From: Amycolatopsis nivea
Lineage (GTDB): Bacteria; Actinomycetota; Actinomycetes; Mycobacteriales; Pseudonocardiaceae
Reading direction: 5' to 3'
Assembly: GCF_004522235.1 (NCBI RefSeq)
Contig: NZ_SDLT01000010.1
Location: 127,948-191,947, forward strand
Length of the DNA stretch: 64,000 bases
Shown: piece after piece, positions 34,029-43,118 of the stretch
Layout: each line of letters opens with the position of its first letter
Position numbering within the stretch: position 1 is the first letter of the stretch
Made by a program: the position numbers and the translations under genes
Notes under the pieces: model-generated
The model's database searches: none
Seen by the model: the letters and a program-made list of their open reading frames with translations, nothing else
What the model was told of the DNA's origin: nothing

Positions 34029-36188
34029 GTGGCTTTCGCAACCGAACACCCCGTCCTCGCCCAGTCCGACTTCCGCCCCGTCTCCGAGGTGCCTCGCGCC
34101 GGCGGCCGGTTCGAGGTCGTCAGCGAGTACCAGCCCGCGGGCGACCAGCCCGCGGCCATCGACGATCTCGAACGCCGGATCAAGGCGGGCGAGAAAGACG
34201 TCGTGCTGCTGGGCGCCACCGGCACCGGCAAATCGGCCACCACCGCGTGGCTGATCGAACGCGTCCAGCGGCCCACCCTGGTGATGGCGCCGAACAAGAC
34301 GCTGGCCGCGCAGCTGGCCAACGAGCTGCGTGAGCTGTTCCCGCACAACGCGGTCGAATACTTCGTCAGCTACTACGACTACTACCAGCCCGAGGCGTAC
34401 ATCGCGCAGACGGACACGTACATCGAGAAGGACTCGTCGATCAACGACGACGTCGAGCGGCTGCGCCACTCCGCCACGATGAACCTGCTCTCGCGCCGCG
34501 ACGTCATCGTGGTCGCGTCGGTGTCCTGCATCTACGGCCTCGGCACGCCGCAGTCGTACCTCGACCGGTCCACGAAGCTGGAGGTCGGCGGCACCGTGGA
34601 GCGCGACGTGCTGCTGCGCGCGCTGGTCGACGTGCAGTACTCGCGCAACGACATCGCCTTCGCGCGCGGCACGTTCCGCGTCCGCGGCGACACGGTGGAG
34701 ATCATCCCGGCGTACGAGGAGCTGGCGATCCGCGTCGAGTTCTTCGGCGACGAGATCGACAAGCTGTACTACCTGCACCCGCTCACCGGCGACATCGTGC
34801 GCGAGGTCGACGAGGTCCGGATCTTCCCGGCCACGCACTACGTCGCCGGGCCGGAGCGGATGGAGAAGGCGATCCGCGGCATCGAGGCCGAACTCGAGGA
34901 GCGGCTGGCCGAGCTGGAGAAGCAGGGCAAGCTGCTGGAGGCCCAGCGGCTGCGCATGCGCACCGCCTACGACATCGAGATGATGCGCCAGGTCGGCTTC
35001 TGCTCCGGCATCGAGAACTACTCGCGGCACATCGACGGCCGTGGCGCGGGTTCCGCGCCCGCCACGCTGATCGACTACTTCCCGGAAGACTTCCTGCTGG
35101 TCATCGACGAATCGCACCAGACGGTGCCGCAGATCGGCGGCATGTACGAGGGCGACATGAGCCGCAAGCGCAACCTCGTCGACTACGGGTTCCGGCTGCC
35201 CAGCGCGGTCGACAATCGGCCGCTCACCTGGGAGGAGTTCTCCGACCGGATCGGGCAGACGGTGTACCTGTCGGCGACGCCGGGCCCGTACGAGATGGGG
35301 CAGACCGGCGGCGAGTTCGTCGAGCAGGTCATCCGGCCCACCGGGCTGGTCGACCCGAAGGTGGTCGTGAAGCCGACCGAGGGGCAGATCGACGACCTGG
35401 TGCACGAGATCCGCGAGCGCGCGGACAAAGACGAGCGCGTCCTGGTCACCACGCTCACCAAGAAGATGGCCGAGGATCTCACGGACTACCTGCTGGAGCT
35501 GGGCATCCGCGTCCGGTACCTGCACTCGGAGGTCGACACGCTGCGCCGGGTCGAGCTGCTGCGCCAGCTGCGCGCGGGCGACTACGACGTCCTGGTCGGC
35601 ATCAACCTGCTGCGCGAGGGCCTCGACCTGCCCGAGGTGTCGCTGGTCGCGATCCTCGACGCGGACAAGGAAGGCTTCCTGCGCAGCGGAACCTCGCTGA
35701 TCCAGACCATCGGCCGCGCGGCGCGGAACGTGTCCGGCGAGGTCCACATGTACGCGGACAAGATCACCGACTCGATGAAGTACGCGATCGACGAGACCGA
35801 CCGCCGCCGCGCCAAGCAGGTCGCCTACAACGAGGAACGCGGCCTCGACCCGCAGCCGCTGCGCAAGAAGATCGCCGACATCCTCGACCGCGTCTACACC
35901 GAAGCGGAAGACTCCGACGAGGCGGTCGCGGTAGGCGGTTCGGGCCGCAACGCCTCGCGCGGCAAGAAGCCGGAACAGGGCGACCGCGTCCGCAGCTCGG
36001 GCATGCTCACCGACAAGAACGTCGGGTCGATGCCGCGCGCCGAACTGGCCGACCTGATCCAGCAGATGACCGACCAGATGATGCAGGCCGCCCGCGACCT
36101 GCAGTTCGAACTGGCCGCCCGGCTGCGCGACGAGGTCGCCGACCTGAAGAAGGAACTGCGGGGGATGGACGCGGCCGGAATCAAGTAA
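34029..36188 (+). CDS. uvrB: Excinuclease ABC subunit B
   Basis: 719 residues. UvrB helicase-like core of nucleotide excision repair: Walker [11 protein letters not shown], the beta-hairpin [14 protein letters not shown]-type VIDESH, motif [19 protein letters not shown] and QTIGRAARN, and the C-terminal UvrC-binding UVR motif ([27 protein letters not shown]). The longer in-frame ORF from 33159 overlaps the DUF5685 gene and is not real. Position after DUF402 matches Rv1633. VapBC follows 27 bp later. Confidence 0.98.
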   Translation: MAFATEHPVLAQSDFRPVSEVPRAGGRFEVVSEYQPAGDQPAAIDDLERRIKAGEKDVVLLGATGTGKSATTAWLIERVQRPTLVMAPNKTLAAQLANELRELFPHNAVEYFVSYYDYYQPEAYIAQTDTYIEKDSSINDDVERLRHSATMNLLSRRDVIVVASVSCIYGLGTPQSYLDRSTKLEVGGTVERDVLLRALVDVQYSRNDIAFARGTFRVRGDTVEIIPAYEELAIRVEFFGDEIDKLYYLHPLTGDIVREVDEVRIFPATHYVAGPERMEKAIRGIEAELEERLAELEKQGKLLEAQRLRMRTAYDIEMMRQVGFCSGIENYSRHIDGRGAGSAPATLIDYFPEDFLLVIDESHQTVPQIGGMYEGDMSRKRNLVDYGFRLPSAVDNRPLTWEEFSDRIGQTVYLSATPGPYEMGQTGGEFVEQVIRPTGLVDPKVVVKPTEGQIDDLVHEIRERADKDERVLVTTLTKKMAEDLTDYLLELGIRVRYLHSEVDTLRRVELLRQLRAGDYDVLVGINLLREGLDLPEVSLVAILDADKEGFLRSGTSLIQTIGRAARNVSGEVHMYADKITDSMKYAIDETDRRRAKQVAYNEERGLDPQPLRKKIADILDRVYTEAEDSDEAVAVGGSGRNASRGKKPEQGDRVRSSGMLTDKNVGSMPRAELADLIQQMTDQMMQAARDLQFELAARLRDEVADLKKELRGMDAAGIK

Positions 36189-36215
36189 TTACACCGTTTC
36201 CGGTACCATTACACC
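36188..36215 (+). promoter_or_regulatory. vapBC leaderless promoter and direct-repeat operator
   Basis: ATTACACC occurs at 36188-36195 and 36208-36215, exactly 20 bp (two helical turns) apart, ending at the ATG. The -10 TACCAT (36204-36209) is 6 nt before ATG 36216. The spacing suits a VapB ribbon-helix-helix dimer pair. Confidence 0.6.
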
Positions 36216-36488
36216 ATGGCGATGAACATCAAGGATCCGGAAACGGAGCGCCTGGCCGCGGAGGTGGCCGAGCTGACCGGCACCACCAAGACCGGCGCGG
36301 TCCGCGAGTCGCTGCGGATCATGCGCGACCGGCTGGTCGCGCAGCGGCGCGCGGAGCGGAACGCGGACGAGTTCGTGCGCTTCCTGCAGGAGGAGATCTG
36401 GCCGCAGGTTTCCCCGGAGAACCGGGGCAAGCCGGTCAGCAAGGCCGAGCGCGAGGAAATCCTCGGATACGGGCCGGGTGGCGTGTGA
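36216..36488 (+). CDS. vapB: VapB-family ribbon-helix-helix antitoxin
   Basis: 90 residues; the N-terminal VapB/PSK transcription-factor motif NIKDPETERLAAEVAELTGTTKTGAVRESLR is followed by a C-terminal toxin-binding tail. It starts at ATG 36216, 27 bp after uvrB, and its TGA overlaps the VapC GTG start (GTGA, 36485-36488), the usual coupled layout. It neutralises the adjacent PIN-domain RNase and likely autoregulates through the direct repeats just upstream. Confidence 0.93.
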   Translation: MAMNIKDPETERLAAEVAELTGTTKTGAVRESLRIMRDRLVAQRRAERNADEFVRFLQEEIWPQVSPENRGKPVSKAEREEILGYGPGGV

Positions 36489-36886
36489 TCATCGACAGTT
36501 CCGCGATCGTGGCGGTGCTCATGGGCGAACCGCTGGCGGTGCCGATCGCCCGGGCGATCGGCGGCGCGGAGGAATGCCGGATCGGGGCCCCGACCCTGGC
36601 GGAGACCTCGATCGTGCTGGCGCACAAGGAAGGCGAGCGGGGAGCCACGCTGCTGGCTTCGTTCCTGCAACGGCGGCGGTTCGACATCCTCACGTTCGGC
36701 GAAGCGCACTGGCGGACCGCGCAGACCGCGTACCTGCGCTATGGCAAGGGCAGGCATCCCGCCGCGCTGAACTTCGGCGACTGCCTCACCTACGCGGCCG
36801 CGATGATCGCCGGAGAACCGCTGCTCTGCATCGGCGACGATTTCCCGCAGACCGACCTGGAGCTGGTCAAGCTAGAGGAGAACTGA
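36485..36886 (+). CDS. vapC: VapC-family PIN-domain toxin
   Basis: 133 residues. Acidic active-site residues of the PIN fold are in place: D4 (IIDSSA), E40 (TLAETS), D99 (FGDCLTYA) and D118/D119 (IGDDF). It is predicted to be a Mg2+-dependent endoribonuclease, typically of tRNA or rRNA, held in check by VapB. GTG start overlapping vapB. The target RNA is unknown. Confidence 0.93.
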   Translation: MIIDSSAIVAVLMGEPLAVPIARAIGGAEECRIGAPTLAETSIVLAHKEGERGATLLASFLQRRRFDILTFGEAHWRTAQTAYLRYGKGRHPAALNFGDCLTYAAAMIAGEPLLCIGDDFPQTDLELVKLEEN

Positions 36887-36912
36887 CGGCGATCAGCCGG
36901 GCGGGCCCCCAG

Positions 36913-36945
36913 CCGGGGGTGCGCTCCAAGCTGAGGCACCCCCGG
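36913..36945 (+). terminator. Hairpin after vapBC
   Basis: CCGGGGGTGC (36913-36922) pairs perfectly with GCACCCCCGG (36936-36945), 13-nt loop, 26 bp after the vapC stop. No T tract. It also faces the 3' end of the enoyl-CoA hydratase gene. The rest of the gap to 37067 shows nothing notable. Confidence 0.5.
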
Positions 36946-37067
36946 TTCCCGGACCCTCGTATCGACTTTCACAGAAACATGCGCCCGAAGCAATGGGTTC
37001 GAGGGCAGAGCCGAGGCAAGAAAGTCTCCCGTCCGCGGCCGGCGCCGGCGAACGACGGCCGCAAGGG

Positions 37068-37823
37068 TCAGTGCTTCAGCACCTTCTCCACGTACGCCTT
37101 CACCGCCGCGAGTGCCGGTTCGGACCGCCACAAACGCTCTACCTGCGCGTCGTCGGACACGCGGTTCTCCGCGATCCGCTGGTGGTACGGCTGCCGCAGC
37201 TGCTGCTTCGTGTGCGCAAAGGCCTCCGCGGGCAGTTCGCCGAGCCGGGAAGCCAGTTCGCGGGCCCGAGTGAGCATCTCGTCGGCGGGCACGATCTCGT
37301 CGATCAGGCCGCGGGGGAGCGCGTCGGACATGGTGACCGTCGCGCCGCTGTAGATCAGCGACGGCAGTGGCGTCGTGCCGTACGTGCAGCGCAGGATTTC
37401 CAGCGCCGACAACGGGAACGGCACGCCCACCAGCAGCTCCGTCACGCCGATGCGGCCGGGGCCGTCCGCGGCGATCCGGTGGTCGCACGCCGCCGCCAGG
37501 ACCATGCCGCCCGCGATCGCGTGGCCGTTCACCGCCGCCACCACCGGGCGCGGGAAGCCGAAAACGGCCAGGAACGCGTCCGACAGCGCGGGCAGGAAAT
37601 CGCCGACGTAGCGCGCGCCGCCCTCGTCGATCGCGAGCAGGTCCACTCCGGCGGAGAACATGTCGCCCGCACCGGTGAGCACGACCGCGCGCGCCCCGGC
37701 AGCTTCGGCCTCTTCGAGTCTGATCACCAGTTCTTTGCAGGTGGCGGTGTCGAGGGTGTTGCCGCGCCCGTGTTCGAGGGTCACGAGTGCGACGCCGGCG
37801 TCGAGTTCCAGGTGGATCGTCAC
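37068..37823 (-). CDS. Enoyl-CoA hydratase/isomerase (crotonase) family protein
   Basis: 251 residues. Crotonase fold with the oxyanion-hole segments MFSAGVDLLAID and HAIAGGMVLAAACDHRIA. One Glu is seen in GVTELLVGVPFP; the second usual catalytic Glu is not obvious, so the exact reaction is open. GTG 37823 is preferred over ATG 37844 because TACGGT (37831-37836, minus strand) lies 7 nt upstream of it, a leaderless promoter. It follows the ABC permease gene but has its own promoter. Confidence 0.85.
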   Translation of the reverse strand: MTIHLELDAGVALVTLEHGRGNTLDTATCKELVIRLEEAEAAGARAVVLTGAGDMFSAGVDLLAIDEGGARYVGDFLPALSDAFLAVFGFPRPVVAAVNGHAIAGGMVLAAACDHRIAADGPGRIGVTELLVGVPFPLSALEILRCTYGTTPLPSLIYSGATVTMSDALPRGLIDEIVPADEMLTRARELASRLGELPAEAFAHTKQQLRQPYHQRIAENRVSDDAQVERLWRSEPALAAVKAYVEKVLKH

Positions 37824-37848
37824 GCGCCGAACCGTACCGGACATCCGC

Positions 37849-38787
37849 CTAGCTGGTGACGTCCTTCCGCGCGAACCGGCGGCCCGCCAGCAGCAGGAAC
37901 ACCGTCGTGTAGATGACCGACGACAGCACCCCGCTGGCCAGGTTCGTCCAGTCGATGTCGGTGGAGATCAGGTCGATCCAGGCGAACGAATAGTGCGTCG
38001 GCAGATAGTTCCGCAGACCCTCCAAAGCGGTGATCTGGTCGAGGATCTGGGACAGGATCGCCACCAGCACCGTCCCGCCGACCGCGCCGAGCGGGGCCTC
38101 CGTCGACACGCTCAGCAGCAGCGCGAGCCCGGCGACCCAGGCCAGCTGCACCACGATGTACACAGTGGACATCAGCAGCGCCAGCAGGCTGTCGCCGAAG
38201 CTGACCGCGTCGCCGGTGGGGCTGATCGCGTCGCCCGCGCCGTACCAGATGATGCCGACCAGCAGAGAAACCACCGGCAGCAGCACCAGCGCGGCGATGG
38301 ACAGCAGCCCGGACACCGCGGCCTTCTGCCGCAGCAGCCGCTGCCGCGGCACCGGGATCGCCAGCAGGTACTTCAGGCTCGACCACGACGATTCGCTCGC
38401 GATCGTGTCGCCGAAGAACAACGCGACGATCATCGGCAGCAGGAACGTGCCGGACACGAAGAACGCGAGCACCACGAAGTTCGGCGCGCTCGCCGTCGCG
38501 AGGTCCACGAACCCGCCGGTGCGGCGGTTCGGATTCGCCTGCCCGATCTGGAACGCCACCACGAGGATGAACGGCAGCACCGCGACGAACGCCAGCACCA
38601 GCTGGGTCCGCCTGCGGCGCAGCTGCCGTTTCAGCTCCACGCCGAGCCGCAGCGTCCGGTCGGCCCGGTAGCCCGCGACCGCGCCGTCCGGGCCGACCTC
38701 GGCCGGTTCCGCGGTGGCCAGGTCGCTCAGTTCCTGCAGTGCGGCTGGGTCGGTGTGCACCCCGCCGGAACCGTTGCCCTCGCTCAT
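37849..38787 (-). CDS. ABC-2-type permease partnered with hydrolase-ABC fusion
   Basis: 312 residues. A cytoplasmic N terminus of about 60 residues is followed by six TM helices (LVLAFVAVLPFILVVAF, FVVLAFFVSGTFLLPMIVALFF and others) with the ABC-2 segment YLLAIPVPRQRLLRQK. ATG 38787 overlaps the stop of the ATPase fusion gene (ATGA). It presumably forms the transmembrane channel for that ATPase. The substrate is unknown. Confidence 0.9.
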   Translation of the reverse strand: MSEGNGSGGVHTDPAALQELSDLATAEPAEVGPDGAVAGYRADRTLRLGVELKRQLRRRRTQLVLAFVAVLPFILVVAFQIGQANPNRRTGGFVDLATASAPNFVVLAFFVSGTFLLPMIVALFFGDTIASESSWSSLKYLLAIPVPRQRLLRQKAAVSGLLSIAALVLLPVVSLLVGIIWYGAGDAISPTGDAVSFGDSLLALLMSTVYIVVQLAWVAGLALLLSVSTEAPLGAVGGTVLVAILSQILDQITALEGLRNYLPTHYSFAWIDLISTDIDWTNLASGVLSSVIYTTVFLLLAGRRFARKDVTS

Positions 38788-41651
38788 GAATCCTCTCCCA
38801 CCAGCTGCAGGAACGCGTCTTCGAGCCGGCGGCGCGGCCCGGCCTGTTCGACCGCGACCCCGGCGCGCACGAGCGCCGCGACCGCGTCGGCGCGCGGCAT
38901 CCCGTCGAGGTTCGCGTGCACCAGATCGCCCTCGGTCTCGATGTCCGACACCCCGCCGACGCTCTTGAGCGTCGCCGCGGCCGCCGCCGAGTCGTCGACC
39001 CGGAACGTGGCCTCGCCGCTCGAGGCCGCCAGCTCGCCGACCTCGCCCGAGGCCACGAGCCTCCCGCGGTGCATGACCACCACGTGCGAACACGTCTGCT
39101 CGACCTCGGCCAGGAGATGGCTCGAGACGACGACGGTGCGCCCGGTGGCGGCGTAGCGCTGCAGGACTTCGCGCATCTGGTGGATCTGCGGCGGGTCGAG
39201 CCCGTTGGTCGGTTCGTCGAGCACCATCAGCTCCGGCAGCCCGAGCATCGCCTGCGCGATCGCGAGCCGCTGCCGCATGCCCTGGCTGTAGGTCTTCACC
39301 CGCCGGTGCACCGCGTCGCCGAGCCCGGCGATCTCCAGCGCCTCGGTGAAATGCGCCTTCTCGGCAGGCCGCCCGGTCGCCGCCCAGTACAGCTCCAGGT
39401 TCGCCTTGCCGGACAGGTGCGGCAGGAATCCCGAGCCCTCGACGAACGACCCGATCCGCGACAGCACCGGCGCGCCCGGCGCGATCCGGTGGCCGAACAC
39501 GCGGATCTCGCCCGCGGTCGGCGTGATCAGGCCCATCAGCATCCGCAGCGTGGTCGTCTTGCCCGCGCCGTTCGGCCCGAGCAGCCCGAGCACCTGGCCC
39601 GGTTCGACGCGGAACGACAGGTCCGCCACCGCGGTGAACCCGCCCGCGTACTGCTTGCGCAGCCCCTTGATCACCAGCGGCGTCTCCGCGAGCTCCGGGT
39701 CGACGTCGTGCGCCCGGCGGCGGCGGATCGCCGCGACCGCGACGAACGCGATCGCGACCAGCAGCGTCGCGCCGATGCCGATCAGCTGCCCGACCGGCAG
39801 CGGAGCGCCGACCGATGCGCCGGGCACCACCGGGACGGCGAGCGCCGCGCCCGGCGCGAGCCCGACCCGGAACACGCCCGGCTGCGCCGGCACCGAGTAC
39901 GCCTGGTCCGTCGTGCCCACCACGAGCCGCAGCGAATGCCCGGAATCGATCGGCCGCACGACGCCCGGCAGCGTCACCGTGACGTCGACCGGCGTGCCGT
40001 CCGCGGGCAGCCCGGTGACCCGGAACGGCGCGACCGCGTTCGCGGGCAGCACGCGGGTGCCGTCCTGGCCGACGTCGTACAGCTTCGCGAACAGCACCGC
40101 CTCCGGCTGCGGATGCGCCGGGTCGGTCGCGACCTGCAGCCGGACGGTGCTCGAACCGGACAGCAACACCTGGCTGTCGAACGGCGCGGTGCCGAACTGC
40201 GCGGCTTGGCCCGGCGGGTCGCTGCTGAACAGCGGAGCCAGCCGGGAGGTGCCTGCCGCGAGCCCGTTGAGTCCCGGAATTCCGCTCACCGCAGCGGGAT
40301 TTGCGCCTGCGGGCCGGACGATCGGCTGCGCCGGACCGGTGAGCGCAACCTGCTTCCGCTCGGTTCCCGTGCCGCTGAGGCCCGGGTACGCGGCGGCGTT
40401 GACCGTGCGCACCGACGGGGTTCCGTTGGCGCGCAACGTGCCTTGGACGTCGTAGCTGAATCCGTGGCCGGGGTCGCCCTGACCGGTGAGCGACGACCAC
40501 AGGAAGTCGCCGATCTTCGCGCGCAGCTGCGGTCCGGGGACGCCGCCGTCGTGCCCGCCGGTGTACCAGATCGTGCGGACTGATCCGCCCGCCGCGGTGA
40601 TCTGCCGCGCGGTGGCGTCGGATTGGTCGAGCCCGAAGAGCGTGTCGCTCTCGCCCTGGACGAGCAGCGTCGGCGCGGTGATCTTGCCGGTGACCGACGA
40701 GGGGGAGACGCGGTGCAGCAGCGCGACCGTCTCCGGGCTGGCCTTGCCGGTGGTCGCGAGTTCCGCGTACGCCTTGCACACCGCCGCGGTGAACCGGCCG
40801 CACGGATCCGCGGACGGCCGCTCGGCTCGGGCACCAGCCGGTGGCGCGGCGGCTTGTGGCGCGGTGCCGCCGCTGTTGCCCGCGGTGCTGCCGTTGTCGT
40901 TGGTCTTCTGTCCCGCTTCCGGCGCTTCGGCGGACGGCGTGCTCGTCGCGGCCGCGCCCGAACCGGCGGAGAAGAAGATGCCCGCCCAGCTCTTCTTGAA
41001 GACGCCGTCCGGCGAGAACGCGCCCGCCGCCGGGGTCTTCGCCGACGGAGCGGTCGCCGCCGCGGCGTTCGGATCGAGGGCCTGGCCGAGGTCGTTGTAG
41101 GTGATCACCGGCGCGAGCGCGCGCACCCGGTGGTCGGTCCCGGCGAGCAGCAGCGACAGCGAACCGCCGTACGACGCCCCGGTCACGCCGATCTCGGGCG
41201 CGCCGTCGGAGCCGGTCGCCACGTCATGGCTCGCCGCCAGCCGGTCGACCAGCCTGCGCGCGTCGGCGACCTCGCCGTCGGGGTCGTTGAGCCCGATTTT
41301 GCCGGTGCTGTGCCCGAATCCGCGCGCGGACCAGGTGAGCACCACGAACCCGCGCTGCGCCAGTTCGCGCGCCTGCGGGTCCACACTGGACTTGTCGCCG
41401 CCGAAGCCGTGCGCGAGCAGCACGGCGGGCGCGGGCGTGTGTTCGGGGTAGTAGGTGGTGGTGTCGATCCGCACCTGGTCGGGGGAACCCGGTGCGGCCG
41501 GCATCGAGAGGAAGGCGTCCTGGGTGCGGACCGGCGCGGGACCGCGGTCGCGAGTCGCCCAGACAGTCACCGCGGCAGCGGCGACCAGCACCACGGCGGC
41601 GACGGCGGCGAGCCGGGAGCCGCGGGTGCGGGGAAGCGGGATTCGGGGCAC
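38784..41651 (-). CDS. Fusion of extracytoplasmic alpha/beta hydrolase (CocE/X-Pro peptidase-like) with ABC ATPase
   Basis: 955 residues. An N-terminal TM anchor (12-32) leads to an alpha/beta hydrolase: HGFGGD at 81-86, nucleophile S160 in GASYGG, Asp in LVQGESDTLFG, His in YTGGHDGG. A low-complexity Ala/Pro/Thr insert interrupts it around 190-290, and a jelly-roll-like C-terminal region of the CocE type follows. A second TM helix lies at about 620-645. The last 300 residues are a cytoplasmic ABC ATPase with GPNGAGKTTT, YSQGMRQRL, LMVLDEPTNGLDP and VVSSHLL all intact. GTG 41651 has TAACGT (41658-41663, minus strand) 6 nt upstream. The architecture couples outside hydrolysis to transport in one chain. 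Confidence 0.88.
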   Translation of the reverse strand: MPRIPLPRTRGSRLAAVAAVVLVAAAAVTVWATRDRGPAPVRTQDAFLSMPAAPGSPDQVRIDTTTYYPEHTPAPAVLLAHGFGGDKSSVDPQARELAQRGFVVLTWSARGFGHSTGKIGLNDPDGEVADARRLVDRLAASHDVATGSDGAPEIGVTGASYGGSLSLLLAGTDHRVRALAPVITYNDLGQALDPNAAAATAPSAKTPAAGAFSPDGVFKKSWAGIFFSAGSGAAATSTPSAEAPEAGQKTNDNGSTAGNSGGTAPQAAAPPAGARAERPSADPCGRFTAAVCKAYAELATTGKASPETVALLHRVSPSSVTGKITAPTLLVQGESDTLFGLDQSDATARQITAAGGSVRTIWYTGGHDGGVPGPQLRAKIGDFLWSSLTGQGDPGHGFSYDVQGTLRANGTPSVRTVNAAAYPGLSGTGTERKQVALTGPAQPIVRPAGANPAAVSGIPGLNGLAAGTSRLAPLFSSDPPGQAAQFGTAPFDSQVLLSGSSTVRLQVATDPAHPQPEAVLFAKLYDVGQDGTRVLPANAVAPFRVTGLPADGTPVDVTVTLPGVVRPIDSGHSLRLVVGTTDQAYSVPAQPGVFRVGLAPGAALAVPVVPGASVGAPLPVGQLIGIGATLLVAIAFVAVAAIRRRRAHDVDPELAETPLVIKGLRKQYAGGFTAVADLSFRVEPGQVLGLLGPNGAGKTTTLRMLMGLITPTAGEIRVFGHRIAPGAPVLSRIGSFVEGSGFLPHLSGKANLELYWAATGRPAEKAHFTEALEIAGLGDAVHRRVKTYSQGMRQRLAIAQAMLGLPELMVLDEPTNGLDPPQIHQMREVLQRYAATGRTVVVSSHLLAEVEQTCSHVVVMHRGRLVASGEVGELAASSGEATFRVDDSAAAAATLKSVGGVSDIETEGDLVHANLDGMPRADAVAALVRAGVAVEQAGPRRRLEDAFLQLVGEDS

Positions 41652-41777
41652 GACGCGACGTTATGACGATTTTGCTGAGAACGGGGACGCGGCCTCACAC
41701 GGATCAAACACAGTTCACCCTCTTGGTGTCGTGGAGCGGGCCGAAGACCACTGCGCGCGAGGGTCCCGGAGGACGCT

Positions 41778-41829
41778 GGGCTCGTGAGTGGCAATCCCGG
41801 TTCTAACCGGCATTGCCACTCACGAGCCC
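41778..41829. repeat. Intergenic palindromic repeat, family C
   Basis: Perfect 18-bp arms 41778-41795 (GGGCTCGTGAGTGGCAAT) and 41812-41829, plus an inner CCGG/CCGG pair. A decayed relative lies at 46820-46865. The gap 41830-41960 shows nothing else. Confidence 0.8.
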
Positions 41830-41965
41830 CACTGTGCGAAGAGTGTCCGGATCCGGCCGGTTCGCCTGTCCGATGCCCGGGGTGATGAAGAAAACACGGC
41901 CGGTCCGGTGATGTGGGCAACCCCGGCTGGCGTTCGCAGCCCGTAACCGGCAGACTGAACGCGCT

Positions 41966-42107
41966 GTGAGGGGAGTATTCCTTCGCGGCGGTGTCGTCAG
42001 CACGGTGCACCCGGCGAGTCATTCGCCGAGGTCCCCGGCACCGTCGGCCGGTTTCGCACCGGCGGGAGAGACCTCCGGTTAGTTGCTGCTGCGCACTATC
42101 CGGAGGT
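41966..42107 (+). ncRNA. yybP-ykoY (Mn2+) riboswitch with RBS-sequestering hairpin, upstream of terC
   Basis: The conserved aptamer entry GAGG-GGAGTA (41968-41977) and exit GAGA-CCTC (42068-42075) match the yybP-ykoY consensus, with P1 formed by GAGG (41968-41971) and CCTC (42072-42075). Between them are CGTCAGCACG and GC-rich hairpins. The expression platform is visible: ACCTCCGG (42071-42078) can pair with CCGGAGGT (42100-42107), which contains the terC ribosome site GGAGG (42102-42106). P1 formation and this stem are mutually exclusive, so Mn2+ binding should free the ribosome site (an ON switch). TerC/Alx genes are classic targets. Confidence 0.85.
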
Positions 42108-42114
42108 TTCTGAG

Positions 42115-43080
42115 ATGACCGTCCCCCTGTGGCTGTGGTTCGCGACAGTCGGCGGGCTGCTCGCGCTGATCGCCATCGACCTGGTGATCGTCGACCACAA
42201 GCCGCACGAGGTGACCACCGGCGAGGCCGCTCGCTGGGTGATCTTCTACGTCGCCTGCGCCGTCCTGTTCGGAGCGGGGATCTGGTTCTTCGCCGGGCAC
42301 GACCCGGGCGTCCAGTTCTTCACCGGGTACATCACCGAGTACTCGCTGAGCGTGGACAACCTGTTCATCTTCATGATCATCATGACCTCGTTCAAGGTGC
42401 CCGCGATCCACCAGCACCGCGTGCTGCTCGTCGGGATCCTGCTCGCGCTGGGCATGCGGAGCGTGTTCATCGCGGTCGGCGCGGCGCTGATCAACCAGTT
42501 CGTGTGGGTGTTCTTCGTCTTCGGCGCGGTGCTCGTCTGGACCGCGATCAGCATGCTGCGCGGCAACGGCGACGAGGAGGAGTACCACGAGAACGCGCTC
42601 ACCCGCTGGGTGCGCAAGCTCTACCCGGTCACCGACGACTACCGCGGCCACAAGTACCTGGTGAAGGAAGACGGCAAGCGGAAGATCACCCCGATGCTGC
42701 TGGTGATCGTCGCGATCGGCTCGGCCGACCTGCTGTTCGCGGTGGACTCCATCCCGGCGATCTTCGGGATCACCCAGGAGGCGTTCCTGGTCTTCACCGC
42801 CAACGCGTTCGCGCTGATGGGCCTGCGGCAGCTGTACTTCCTGCTCGGCGGGCTGGTCACGAAGCTCGTGTACCTCAGCTACGGCCTCGCGGTGATCCTC
42901 GCCTTCATCGGGGCCAAGCTCGTGATCCACGCGCTGCACGAGTACCACCTCGCGCCGGACTGGCTGGACATCAACAACTGGATGTCCCTCGGCGTGATCG
43001 TCGTGGTCCTCACCGTCACCACGGTGCTGAGCCTGGCGAAGGCCAAGCGCGACGAACGCCGGGCGGTAGAGGCGAAATAG
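42115..43080 (+). CDS. TerC/Alx-family membrane protein (Mn2+ handling)
   Basis: 321 residues with about nine TM helices. The family signatures with intramembrane acids are present: ITEYSLSVDNLFIFMIIM and SADLLFAVDSIPAIFGIT. TerC/Alx proteins export or buffer Mn2+ and assist metalation of secreted enzymes; tellurite resistance is the historical name. GGAGG lies 8 nt before ATG 42115 and is controlled by the riboswitch just upstream, which supports a manganese role. Confidence 0.95.
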   Translation: MTVPLWLWFATVGGLLALIAIDLVIVDHKPHEVTTGEAARWVIFYVACAVLFGAGIWFFAGHDPGVQFFTGYITEYSLSVDNLFIFMIIMTSFKVPAIHQHRVLLVGILLALGMRSVFIAVGAALINQFVWVFFVFGAVLVWTAISMLRGNGDEEEYHENALTRWVRKLYPVTDDYRGHKYLVKEDGKRKITPMLLVIVAIGSADLLFAVDSIPAIFGITQEAFLVFTANAFALMGLRQLYFLLGGLVTKLVYLSYGLAVILAFIGAKLVIHALHEYHLAPDWLDINNWMSLGVIVVVLTVTTVLSLAKAKRDERRAVEAK

Positions 43081-43105
43081 GTCGTTTGCCTTGCTAAGGA
43101 TCGGG

Positions 43106-43111
43106 TACGGT
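43106..43111 (+). promoter_or_regulatory. Leaderless -10 box (TACGGT) for the S9 peptidase
   Basis: TACGGT, 7 nt, ATG 43119. Located 26 bp after the terC stop, indicating a separate transcript. Confidence 0.6.
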
Positions 43112-43118
43112 CGTCGGC

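Noticed and set aside
41966-42107. Simple rho-independent terminator reading of the region before terC
   Set aside because: The conserved GGGGAGTA and GAGACC elements with P1 pairing and RBS sequestration fit a yybP-ykoY riboswitch better.
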